DNA of 47,733 nucleotides from Fibrobacterota bacterium. GTDB lineage: Bacteria; Fibrobacterota; Chitinivibrionia; Chitinivibrionales; Chitinispirillaceae. Location of the stretch: the NCBI GenBank assembly GCA_023436145.1, contig JAEZKP010000106.1, positions 1 to 47,733 on the forward strand, given 5' to 3'. Position numbers and translations under genes: made by a program. Positions 26,604 through 35,233 of the stretch are shown here, in pieces. Under the pieces are notes generated by a model. That model was not told where the DNA came from. It worked only from the letters and a program-made list of their open reading frames with translations, and made no database searches. Position 1 is the first letter of the stretch. Each line of letters opens with the position of its first letter.

Positions 26604-28079
26604 TTGGCAGATTTCGATGTCGCAGTTTTAGGTTCTGGTATAGCCGGTCTCACTTGTGGTGCATTTCTGGCAAAACAGGGAATGAAAGTGGTAGTGTTGG
26701 AAAAACATTATCAGATAGGTGGATACACTCATTCCTTCAAAAGAAAAAAATTTAATTTTGAATCAGCCGTGCATTCTGTCCCTTTGGGAAATAACGGTCT
26801 TATCATGCACCTACTGAGACAACTGGGAGTTGACCAGGCTGTAAAACCCCTGGAATTACCTTCCATGTATCATGCCCAATGGAGCGATTATGCTTTTACC
26901 ATGCCGGTGTGGTATAATGATATAAAAACCAAACTTCAATCCGAATTTCCGCACCAGAAAACACAGATCTCCAGTCTTCTTGGTGAAATGCACCAAATTT
27001 ATGATGCATTCATTACCCCGGTTTTGCAGGGTTCTCTTCAAGAAACCGATTTTTACCGGGATTATATTTACCGTCATCTCAACCAGTCCTATAAAAACTA
27101 TCTATGTTCATTTCTAAGTGACCCCAACCTCTTGCGGGCTTTTTATTCACAGTGGCCTTACGGAAGCAATCCCCCTTCTAAAGCTCCTGTCATGTATTAT
27201 GTATTGATGTTCATAGTACATGCCCTGGAAGGCTCTCACTATCTTGAAGGTGGGTTTTGCACCCTGGCAAACGCCTTAGCATCGGTTATTACCTCTCAGG
27301 GGGGAGAAATACGCACTAAAGAGGAAGTGATCGGATTAAAAAACCAGGGCCAAACCGTAACTGAACTGAGCCTCAATTCCGGTGAAGTCATCTCAGCAAA
27401 CCTCTTCGTTTCCAATATCAGTCCCTATATTCTGCATAACCAACTGCTGGAGCCTCAGATACGCAACAAAATCTGGCTGCGCAGACTTAATAATCTCAAG
27501 CCCTCATTCTCGGCAGTCGCTCTTTATCTGGGACTTAATTCAGCTGTTTCTGATCTTATTCCTGATAACATTCATTTCCATTTTGCTGATAACGATGATG
27601 ATCGTATTTATGACCGCATAATCAGTAACAGCTCCTCAGAGATCGATCACTTGCTCTTTTTACATCCCAGAACTCCTGAAGAACACCACACTCTGACTGT
27701 TTTAACCTATATCCAGAAATCTTTTTCCTCGAACTGGAAACAGGATAAGAAATTCTTCGCAGAAAAAATGCTTGATAGTGCAGAAGCTTTGTTTCCTGGT
27801 CTTAAAAATCGAATCGAACTGATTGAAATCGGTTCTCCTTCCACTTTCCAACGATATACTGGAAATACTGAAGGTGCTCTCTATGGATTTGAAAACACTA
27901 ACCAGATCTATGGAGAAGCCAAAATCCCCTCAACAACCCACTTATCCAATCTCTTTCAGACCGGTCACTGGGGAAAACCCGGAGGTGGTATCTGGAACTC
28001 GATGTATAACGGGTATATTACTTTTCTGACCATAATGCAGAAACAGTTGGTTTTAAGCAGCAACTCAGACTCTGATTAA
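26604..28079 (+). CDS. CrtI/phytoene-desaturase-like FAD-dependent oxidoreductase
   Basis: A 491-residue flavoprotein with an N-terminal dinucleotide-binding motif (VLGSGIAGLTCGAFLAKQG) followed by the GG-Y-x-H turn typical of the phytoene desaturase / retinol saturase family, and a C-terminal FAD-closing G-K-P-G-G-G-I-W-N-S segment. Members desaturate, saturate or isomerise polyenes. The start is TTG at 26604, with a GAGGT ribosome binding site 5 nt before it. In an acyl-ACP cluster without enoyl reductase it may act on conjugated double bonds of the product. Carotenoid desaturation is less likely as no phytoene synthase is near. Confidence 0.82.
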   Translation: MADFDVAVLGSGIAGLTCGAFLAKQGMKVVVLEKHYQIGGYTHSFKRKKFNFESAVHSVPLGNNGLIMHLLRQLGVDQAVKPLELPSMYHAQWSDYAFTMPVWYNDIKTKLQSEFPHQKTQISSLLGEMHQIYDAFITPVLQGSLQETDFYRDYIYRHLNQSYKNYLCSFLSDPNLLRAFYSQWPYGSNPPSKAPVMYYVLMFIVHALEGSHYLEGGFCTLANALASVITSQGGEIRTKEEVIGLKNQGQTVTELSLNSGEVISANLFVSNISPYILHNQLLEPQIRNKIWLRRLNNLKPSFSAVALYLGLNSAVSDLIPDNIHFHFADNDDDRIYDRIISNSSSEIDHLLFLHPRTPEEHHTLTVLTYIQKSFSSNWKQDKKFFAEKMLDSAEALFPGLKNRIELIEIGSPSTFQRYTGNTEGALYGFENTNQIYGEAKIPSTTHLSNLFQTGHWGKPGGGIWNSMYNGYITFLTIMQKQLVLSSNSDSD

Positions 28080-28122
28080 ATCAGATTTAATAATTATAAA
28101 ACTAAAAGGATGAGTAAATAAC

Positions 28123-28611
28123 ATGCAGGAAAAAAAATTTGAATTTCTAAAACGAACCTTTTTTATGGGTCCGTTAATAATGTTACTTCTCATTCTGCTG
28201 GAAGTCGCAGCATATTTTTTTCATCTGAAGTACCCATTCTCTCTGAATTTAACCAGACAGACACAGATTCTTATCACGATTCCGTTAGTTTTAATATTTA
28301 TCACTGGTTATCTGTCCTTTTTACTAACCTATAGAAAACACAGTGTGGGAAAGAAAGTGATAAAAAGCGGTCCTTACCGCCTGGTAAGACACCCTTTATA
28401 TGCAGCAGACATCTTCACGTTACCATCGATAGCAGTTGTATGGTTTAACAGTATCGCATTCGTGATTGCATGGCTGATTCTTTTATTTCTTCTTCATTTT
28501 ATAGTGAAACCTGAAGAAAAATATATGGAAAAGAAATTCGGCGAGGAATATTTACAATATAAGAGAAAAGTGCCATCCATTCTACCATACAAAGGATTCG
28601 TGAAACTCTAA
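28123..28611 (+). CDS. ICMT/PEMT-family membrane methyltransferase
   Basis: A 162-residue integral membrane protein with hydrophobic segments near residues 13-33, 48-68 and 100-128. The SAM-binding signature GPYRLVRHPLYAAD and the closing E-E-K-Y-M-E-K-K-F-G-E-E-Y-L-Q-Y-K define the isoprenylcysteine carboxyl/phospholipid methyltransferase superfamily. It could O-methylate a carboxylate or phenol of the cluster's lipid product. It is the last plus-strand gene of the cluster, 43 nt after the flavoprotein gene, and convergent with alaA. Confidence 0.8.
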   Translation: MQEKKFEFLKRTFFMGPLIMLLLILLEVAAYFFHLKYPFSLNLTRQTQILITIPLVLIFITGYLSFLLTYRKHSVGKKVIKSGPYRLVRHPLYAADIFTLPSIAVVWFNSIAFVIAWLILLFLLHFIVKPEEKYMEKKFGEEYLQYKRKVPSILPYKGFVKL

Positions 28612-28675
28612 ACCGGCACACCATCTGATTTAACATCACAGACTCGGGCAGTGCACTTCTTTGTGATAACACCTG

Positions 28676-29887
28676 TCATTTTTGCTGGTATGTTGACAGG
28701 AACCGTTTCATTTTGTGGATAGCTTCTTTCAATTCATCAGCTCTGGGCAGAAACACCACTCTGAAGTGATCTGGAGCAGCCCAGTTGAAACCTGTACCAT
28801 GAACCAGCATGATCTTTTCACTTCGCAATAAGTCAAGCACAAACTTTTCATCACTATGAATATTGAACTTCTTGATATCCAGTTTTGGAAACAGGTAAAA
28901 TGTTGCAGAGGGCTTAACGCAAGTCATACCCTCGATCTGCGTTATTAAGGAATAACAGATATCTCTCTGTTCTCTGAGCCGTCCACCCGGTCTGGTCAGA
29001 TCAAAAATGCTCTGATACCCACCCAGAGCAGTCTGAATAATCGACTGTCCAGGAACATTGCTGCAAAGCCGCATGGATGCCAGCATGTTTAATCCTTCCA
29101 GATAATCTTTTGCTATACGTTTATTGCCGCTTACAATCATCCATCCAACCCGGAAACCGGCAATACGGTATGCTTTGGATAAACCATTAAAGGTTACAAA
29201 CAAAACATCATCGGCAAGCGATGCAGTTGACACATGTACTGTGTCGTCATAAAGAATCTTATCATAGATCTCATCGGAAAAAACAATCAGATTGTGCTGT
29301 CGCGCAATCTCCACAATCTCCCTGAGAAGCGATTCAGGATATGTTGCACCGGTAGGGTTATTGGGATTGATAATAACAATTCCCTTGGTATGCTCATTTA
29401 TTTTGGCCTTGATATCATTGATGTCCGGATACCATAAAGCTTGCTCATCACAGATATAATGGACAGCTGTTCCACCTGAAAGATTTACTGCCGCAGTCCA
29501 CAGAGGATAATCCGGTGATGGCACCAGTATCTGATCACCATTGTCAAGCAATGCCTGCATGGCCATAACGATGACCTCGCTTACTCCATTGCCGATAATT
29601 ATATCATCAATCTCAACTCCGTTTATTTTTTTCTGCTGGCAGTACTGCATAATAGCTTTGCGTGCCTGGAATAGACCTTTGGAATCGGAATACCCCTGAG
29701 TCTTACTGAGATTGAGAATCATATCATGAATCACTTCATCAGGGGCAAAAAGCCCAAAAGGAGCAGGATTTCCGGTATTCAACTTCAAAACCTGGTAGCC
29801 TTCATCCTCAAGCCGTTTCGCTTCATCTAAAACCGGCCCGCGAATATCATAAAGTACATTGTCTAATTTTGAAGATTTTTTTATCAT
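28676..29887 (-). CDS. alaA: Alanine/glutamate-pyruvate aminotransferase, AlaA-like
   Basis: A 403-residue fold-type I PLP enzyme closely resembling E. coli AlaA throughout, for example KSSKLDNVLYDIRGPVLDEA at the N-terminus and INPNNPTGATY. The PLP lysine is in FNGLSKAYRIAGFRVGW, with DEIYDKILYD the conserved aspartate region. It makes alanine from pyruvate and glutamate in the cytoplasm. It stands alone on the minus strand; the 149 nt upstream contain no gene. It is convergent with the methyltransferase gene and most likely unrelated to the lipid cluster. Confidence 0.88.
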   Translation of the reverse strand: MIKKSSKLDNVLYDIRGPVLDEAKRLEDEGYQVLKLNTGNPAPFGLFAPDEVIHDMILNLSKTQGYSDSKGLFQARKAIMQYCQQKKINGVEIDDIIIGNGVSEVIVMAMQALLDNGDQILVPSPDYPLWTAAVNLSGGTAVHYICDEQALWYPDINDIKAKINEHTKGIVIINPNNPTGATYPESLLREIVEIARQHNLIVFSDEIYDKILYDDTVHVSTASLADDVLFVTFNGLSKAYRIAGFRVGWMIVSGNKRIAKDYLEGLNMLASMRLCSNVPGQSIIQTALGGYQSIFDLTRPGGRLREQRDICYSLITQIEGMTCVKPSATFYLFPKLDIKKFNIHSDEKFVLDLLRSEKIMLVHGTGFNWAAPDHFRVVFLPRADELKEAIHKMKRFLSTYQQK

Positions 29888-30036
29888 AATCCTTACTCCA
29901 AAGGGGACGGCAATAAAAGTTGACTTTTTAATGCGTCCTGAAATGAAAAATCATATTAGGTAAGCAGATCTGGTCAGCTGTTAAAATACAATAATGTTTT
30001 CAAATTTGTCCAAAAGAAGTACATCATGCAAAGAAA

Positions 30037-31167
30037 CTATTTTTCCTGCCAGCTTACCAGAGTAAAAGTGTTACCGGAAGCACCCGGAGCCTGAGGAACC
30101 GATTTTTCATAGGTTAGAAAATTCCAACCACCTGTTTTTCTAAGGTTTTTCTTACAGATAATCGATCCGGTAACATTTCCGCTTCCGGTTTTCTCAAAAT
30201 CCCCATTCATGGCAAAAAGCAACCCACGAACATGTCCGCTTCCACTGAAATCGATTTTACCATTTATACTCAGAGCCAATGGGTAATTCTGAACCTTATG
30301 ATAATCACCACTACCAGAGATATCTATATTACCGGTAGCAATAATGCAACCCACAAAATCACCAGATCCGCTTCGTTTGAAATCACCGTTTACCCACATT
30401 ATTCCACCAGGTACATGAAAAGAGGAAGATCCACTGATGTGTTTATCAGAGTTGAAGACCTGACCATTTGCCATTGCATGCTCATAATATGGAGCAGTGT
30501 TAATGACCGGGATGGGGATGGTATCTACGGGTCCGATATTTTTAACACCAATAATTCTGCCGCTGCCGTTTTCAGAAATCCAGGGTGTCCAGACATCACC
30601 GGTTATGCCACAGGAACCCTTTCTTTCCAATCCACCACAGGCAACAATATAGGCTGTAATATCACTTGAGCCATTCATCGAAAAAGACCCGTTGCAATGC
30701 ACAATCCCCACTCCCGCATTTAGCCAGCCGTTTCCAGACCAGCTGATCGAACCACCAGCTGCGATAGCCTTATTGTAGGCATCATCAGGTGGAAATGCCC
30801 AGCTTACCGCATAAACTGTTTCTATAGACTTCAGCCTATTTCTATAACTTGCTACGGAAAAAAGCCAAAGAGTATCAAATGCATTTATAGTCGAACAGGA
30901 GACGGTATATGCTCCTCCATTGAAATTTGAGTTTTGCACAATTTGTACTCTGGAGTTGGGAGTCAAATTAATCTGACAGGATTTTAATGATGCCAGAGCA
31001 TGTTCCTTACCGGCTTCTGCGATATTGAGCAAAGTAACATCTATTCTGTGATCAGCAGTTTTATTAATAGAATTTTTTGTAGATTTAAACATTATGCTAC
31101 TTAAGATTATACCTACTATCCCGATAACCAGAACAGTAATCAGAGCTGAGCCATTTTGATTATTCAT
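30037..31167 (-). CDS. PilX-like type IV pilus-related protein with Ser-Gly repeat domain
   Basis: A 376-residue protein. The N-terminus NQNGSALITVLVIGIVGIIL is a type III/PilX-like hydrophobic helix without the usual Glu5. After a short pilin-like region (to about 130), the rest contains at least six repeats of roughly 20-28 residues with the pattern G-x-hydrophobic-x-x-[ST]-G-S-G-x-hydrophobic-x-G, as in FKRSGSGDFVGCIIATG and IDFSGSGHVRGLLFAMNG. Such spacing suggests a beta-solenoid, similar to bactofilin or DUF7305-type domains. No pilus assembly genes are near. It may be a surface-exposed minor pilin or adhesin; that is inference. Confidence 0.72.
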   Translation of the reverse strand: MNNQNGSALITVLVIGIVGIILSSIMFKSTKNSINKTADHRIDVTLLNIAEAGKEHALASLKSCQINLTPNSRVQIVQNSNFNGGAYTVSCSTINAFDTLWLFSVASYRNRLKSIETVYAVSWAFPPDDAYNKAIAAGGSISWSGNGWLNAGVGIVHCNGSFSMNGSSDITAYIVACGGLERKGSCGITGDVWTPWISENGSGRIIGVKNIGPVDTIPIPVINTAPYYEHAMANGQVFNSDKHISGSSSFHVPGGIMWVNGDFKRSGSGDFVGCIIATGNIDISGSGDYHKVQNYPLALSINGKIDFSGSGHVRGLLFAMNGDFEKTGSGNVTGSIICKKNLRKTGGWNFLTYEKSVPQAPGASGNTFTLVSWQEK

Positions 31168-31928
31168 GCGAGCTCTCCGGTTTGGAATAGAAAAATCAAA
31201 TACTTATTAAAAGGATATCTTCTTAAACGGTTAAAATAACGGAACTGTCGTTTCCGGTTTTGCTCAGTTAAAAAAGCCACAATTCAGCGCACAGACTCGT
31301 TTTTGCATTTTTTCTTCACAAAATCTACTACTGTGAAATCCATTGGTTCACAAAAGATATCGGTTACACTCTGTTAACAAATAACCGGAAACCTTTTTCC
31401 AAACTGAATGAATCTGCCAGCTGCGGATAGGATGACTGAAAAAACCAGACACGTTTTTTCTGAATAATCAACTTCCTCCATTGCTTACTTGTCCGATGAA
31501 ACAAAACAGATGGTAACCAAATACCAGTCCTGAAAAAAAACATGGTACTATTTTGAAATGATAAATCATTTGCTGCTTTCGATCTGACATCAAAGCTGAT
31601 CAAGCAGGAAATCTCATAGGATGATCGGCATCAGGCCCGCAACGTTACGGGAATCGAAAGCATCTCATTTTTCTGAAACAAATTACCTTTACAGCCAAGG
31701 TTTTTGGGTTCCTTTGTAATCTTGTTTCGTACACAATTTGTGGACATTTTCTTTCATACCTTATCATTTTCAATGAACTATGTGTATCAAATGAAGCTAT
31801 ATTAAAACAGTAACAGACGCTCTTTGAGCGTCAGAGTGTCCAGAAGTAATTATTTACATATTCTGTTTTATGGATTGAAAACTTTTATATCAAATAAAGC
31901 TGATAATTTCACACGGGGGTGTGTATTT
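31168..31928. other. Long noncoding gap before the GH105-like gene
   Basis: A 761-nt stretch between the divergent PilX-like and GH105-like genes. A 79-codon minus-strand open frame (31603-31364) has no recognisable features, and I do not support it as a gene. The region is likely to hold promoters for both flanking genes and a hairpin at 31816-31832. Confidence 0.4.
31816..31832. promoter_or_regulatory. Perfect short hairpin upstream of GH105-like unit
   Basis: Perfect 7-bp inverted repeat GACGCTC-TTT-GAGCGTC, 97 nt before the first start codon of the polysaccharide unit. No T-run follows in either direction, so a terminator is unlikely; it may be an operator or an mRNA 5'-leader stem. No matching regulator is recognised. 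Confidence 0.35.
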
Positions 31929-33193
31929 ATGTTTTTTAACTGCAAAAAAAAAAGCCTGGTTCATTTATTCTCCTAATCCTTCTTAATTTCTCCATTATCG
32001 TTTCTGCGCCCACAGATGAAGAAGTTCTGACATCTGCAAAAGAAAAAGGAAAGCTGGTTGCAGATTACTGGCTTAAGAGATCCGGAGCAAAAACCAGCTC
32101 AGATTATTATGCGGATATCTGTTCCTATTATGGCGTCTGTATACTTGGTGACGCTATGACAGACAGCTCATTTTTCAAAGAGATAAATAAGAATTATAAC
32201 AGAACATCGCCAATCAAAACCGATAACATAGACAATAATTCCTGTGGGATTCTTCCACTCCACCTCTATTTACATAACGGTAACGCAAATCACCTTAAGC
32301 TGGGAACTGATGCCGCTAATGCAAATATCAATAAAGGTGGTCATGTCAGAAATGCCATTGATGATACCTACATGACAGGTTCATTAATGATTCAGGCATA
32401 CCGCGCAACAAGTGATACCAAATACCTAGATTTTTGTGCTGATTATCTGACAAACTATATGAAAAATCTTCAACAAAGTAACGGATTGTACTGGCATCAC
32501 AAGGACCTTTCCAAACAATTCTGGGGAAGAGGCAATGGATGGGGAGCAGCCTGTGCAGCAGAACTAATTCAGGTACTGCCCGAAAATCATAAAAAATACC
32601 AGGACGCTATTAATGGCTATAAAAAGCATATGAAAGGCCTGATCGATGTTCAGAATGAGAGTGGTATGTGGAATCAGCTCCTTGGTTCCACCAGTCCAAA
32701 AAACTGGGAGGAAACATCAGGAACAGCCATGTTCATTTTTGCAATCTTCACCGGGATGAGATTAGGGTTGCTGGATGAAGAGACTTACCTTGAACCAGCA
32801 AAAAAAGGGTGGGTGGCACTTATCAAATATGTCTCTTCTGATGGAAGACTGGGAAATATTGCTGATGGGTTTTGGCCCAAAAGCGGCACCGCAGACGAGT
32901 ATTTAAATGCTACCAAAGGTAATCCTGGAAACTCCCATGGTACAGCTGGCATTCTATGGGCTGCAACCGCTATTGTCAGATACTACTCCGAAAGAGTCGG
33001 TATTGCTGCATTTCCTCAATTACGCAATTCACCGCAATATTATCATATCAATACTCACAAATCGAATATTCTGTTTGATCTTAATGGCCGCAGATTCTCA
33101 CCTTCAGGTATAACCGGTAATAATTTCAAACCATCATCAGCTGTTATAATCGATTTAGGCAATACAAGAAAAAAGACAATTACGATTGATTAA
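31929..33193 (+). CDS. GH105/GH88-type unsaturated uronyl hydrolase, secreted, with apparent +1/-2 frameshift in an A-tract
   Basis: An uninterrupted frame from 31940 to 33193 encodes the hydrolase. Conserved GH105 segments are IDDTYMTGSLM (catalytic Asp region), FWGRGNGWGAACAAELIQVLP and EETSGTAMFIFAI. These enzymes remove the unsaturated uronic acid left by polysaccharide lyases. The expected N-terminus is out of frame: ATG at 31929 with a G-rich ribosome binding site reads four codons into a tract of ten A (31944-31953) and would stop soon after, whereas the frame that continues after the tract encodes a normal signal peptide (KKPGSFILLILLNFSIIVSA). The first standard start in the main frame is at 32156, too late for secretion. 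Slippage, a real indel or a sequence error would each explain it. The tail has a sorting-like FDLNGRR element. Confidence 0.8.
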
Positions 33194-33243
33194 ACCAGGA
33201 ACAAACTGTTAAAACTGTAATGTATTTCGCACGGGGGGATTTT

Positions 33244-34782
33244 ATGAAATTATATATAGCAGTTCTGACAAGTATCACCCTTCTGGCAGTGTCTTCACAC
33301 TGTCAGACACAGAAAAACTGGGTGGATGCTGAACTTATCGAATACAACAATAATGGTGCCTGGTGCTGGTTTCAGGACGAGAGGGTGGTTGTCGATACAA
33401 ACAAGCAGAAGCTTGTCATTGGCTCTACCGGAAGGGGAGGAAGTATCGATGTGGTTATTTATGATATACAGAAAAGAAAAATCGATAGTAAAACTCAGAT
33501 TGGAAAGCTGACCAGTGATGATCATAATGCACCAGGGCTTCTGATTCAACCTAAAACCGGCGGCTACATTGCGATGTTTGCAGATCATTATGACAAGTAT
33601 AACAGCCGCTACAGCATTTTCGATGGTCAAAAGTGGTCTGCAGAAAAACGTTTCGACTGGACAAAGATTCCAGGCGGAACCGATTATACCATCGCCTACT
33701 CCAATCTTTACTACCTGTCTTCCGAGGACCGCATATACAACATGGCAAGAGCCAATGACCGGGCACCCAATTTTTTGTATTCAGATGATGAAGGTAATAC
33801 ATGGAAATTTGGCGGTCAGCTAACCACCAACAGCAGCAGCACTTATAATAAAGGCTATTACAAATACTGGGGAAACGGTGTGGACCGGATTGATATGGTT
33901 TTTACAGAACAGCACCCCCGCGATCATACCACCAGCATCTATCATGGGTACATTCAAAACCACAAGGTTTACAATTCTGATGGCAAAGAGGCCGACGATG
34001 ATATCTATGACCGGCAATATATTCCAACTTTTGATAAATTTACCAAAGTATTTGCACATGGGACTGTAGTCAATGGAGTTACTATGGGGAGGTGCTGGCA
34101 ATCGGATATGATGCGCTATGATGATGGCTCCATTGCCATTCTTTTTAAAGCCAGAGCAAACAATTCAGAAACCGATCACCGCAATTTCTACGCCCGTTTT
34201 GATGGTAAAGGGTGGAAAATCACCTATATCGGAAAAGCGGGAACAAAAATGTATAGTGATGAGCAGGATTACACCGGGTTAGGTGCATTGTGTCCTGATG
34301 ATCCAAACAGAATTTATATCTCCTCCCCTTTTAATCCGGGTGATGACAACAGTAAAGCTGGCAAGCGGGAAATCTGGAGAGGTACTACAAAAGATAATGG
34401 CCAGACCTGGCTTTGGGAACCAGTTACCGCTAATTCATCGGAAGATAATTTCAGGCCGGTTGTTCCAAAATGGAAAAAGGGAAAAGAGGCGCTGTTATGG
34501 TTCCGGGGCACATACAACACTGCACAGATATTCACAACCAGGATAGTGGGTACTTTTTATGAGTATGATGCTGTAAAAACGGAGAAAAGAAAAGTCCCTG
34601 ATTCCCACTCTGGCAGTCTTTTGTTGACAGGAGAAGAGAGATTCTACTCTCTGGATGGAAAGCTCATCAAATCGTTTAGCTCTTCAGGCAAAGGAAACAT
34701 CCGGTACGGTATGAGACCCGGCAATGTATATCTGATGACCAGAAATCAGGGAAATCATGTCAAGCTGATGGTGATTGAGTGA
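33244..34782 (+). CDS. Secreted BNR-repeat protein, possible polysaccharide lyase
   Basis: A 512-residue exported protein (signal peptide MKLYIAVLTSITLLAVSSHC; a Cys near the end could also make it a lipoprotein). The segment NGAWCWFQDERVVVD and Asp-box-like turns such as SDDEGNTWKF and DNGQTWLWE mark it as a BNR_4-type beta-propeller, probably seven-bladed. I recall that propeller lyases of ulvan/rhamnogalacturonan-type polymers are found among such proteins; a lyase would feed the unsaturated ends cut by the preceding GH105 enzyme. I chose ATG 33244 because a GGGGGG tract precedes it by 5 nt. The C-terminus carries a short FYSLDGKLIKSF sorting-like module. Catalytic residues cannot be assigned. 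Confidence 0.68.
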   Translation: MKLYIAVLTSITLLAVSSHCQTQKNWVDAELIEYNNNGAWCWFQDERVVVDTNKQKLVIGSTGRGGSIDVVIYDIQKRKIDSKTQIGKLTSDDHNAPGLLIQPKTGGYIAMFADHYDKYNSRYSIFDGQKWSAEKRFDWTKIPGGTDYTIAYSNLYYLSSEDRIYNMARANDRAPNFLYSDDEGNTWKFGGQLTTNSSSTYNKGYYKYWGNGVDRIDMVFTEQHPRDHTTSIYHGYIQNHKVYNSDGKEADDDIYDRQYIPTFDKFTKVFAHGTVVNGVTMGRCWQSDMMRYDDGSIAILFKARANNSETDHRNFYARFDGKGWKITYIGKAGTKMYSDEQDYTGLGALCPDDPNRIYISSPFNPGDDNSKAGKREIWRGTTKDNGQTWLWEPVTANSSEDNFRPVVPKWKKGKEALLWFRGTYNTAQIFTTRIVGTFYEYDAVKTEKRKVPDSHSGSLLLTGEERFYSLDGKLIKSFSSSGKGNIRYGMRPGNVYLMTRNQGNHVKLMVIE

Positions 34783-34869
34783 CAGAGCACTGGTTATTCC
34801 AGAGTACTTAAATCAACTACCTTGCTTTTATAACAGGAAAACTTGCCGAAAACAAACTGCCATGTTATG

Positions 34870-34911
34870 AAAATTATTTGCCTAGCCTGTCAGAGGCTGG
34901 CAGATAATTTT
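34870..34911. terminator. Bidirectional terminator hairpin between convergent genes
   Basis: Long inverted repeat with arms AAAATTATTTGCCTAGCC (34870-34887) and GGCTGGCAGATAATTTT (34895-34911), pairing with one bulge and one mismatch and flanked by A- and T-tracts suitable for termination in both directions. It overlaps the stop codon of the small minus-strand gene (34890-34892). Confidence 0.7.
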
Positions 34912-35219
34912 ATAGACTCAAGGGTTTTTATTATTTCTGAAATATCACGTTTTTCCTCATCATTAACAGGCTCATTTGTTAATGAACAATTATTGAATTC
35001 ATGCCATTCGTGATCCAAATCTACATCCGTTGTAGCGAAATGTAAGTCTTTTATTTTCAATGCTGAAGCCACAAAGAACTTTTTATCAATCAGTTTTGAT
35101 ATAATCTCCTGCCTTATTGATTCAACAGACATGCAGCTTTTATTGTAGAAAACCACCTCGCCCCAATTTTTATAATTACCGGCATCTCTATACAAATATT
35201 CAAATTTTAAATTTTTCAT
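34890..35219 (-). CDS. Small protein partnered with DUF3427 helicase
   Basis: A 109-residue soluble protein without signal peptide or membrane segments. I do not recognise the family. It starts 14 nt after the helicase stop and shares its strand, so the two are almost certainly co-transcribed. The N-terminus (KFEYLYRDAGNYKNWGEVVF) and mixed alpha/beta pattern suggest a small compact domain. An accessory or regulatory subunit of the helicase-nuclease is the natural reading. Confidence 0.65.
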   Translation of the reverse strand: MKNLKFEYLYRDAGNYKNWGEVVFYNKSCMSVESIRQEIISKLIDKKFFVASALKIKDLHFATTDVDLDHEWHEFNNCSLTNEPVNDEEKRDISEIIKTLESIKLSASL

Positions 35220-35233
35220 ATTGATACTCCAGG

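Noticed and set aside
28670..28699. Inverted repeat CCTGTCA/TGACAGG at the alaA 3' end
   Set aside because: Short arms, long loop and location inside the coding sequence make it weak as a terminator.
31364..31603. 79-codon minus-strand open frame in the gap before the GH105 gene
   Set aside because: No motif, no clear start signal, located in AT-rich noncoding sequence.
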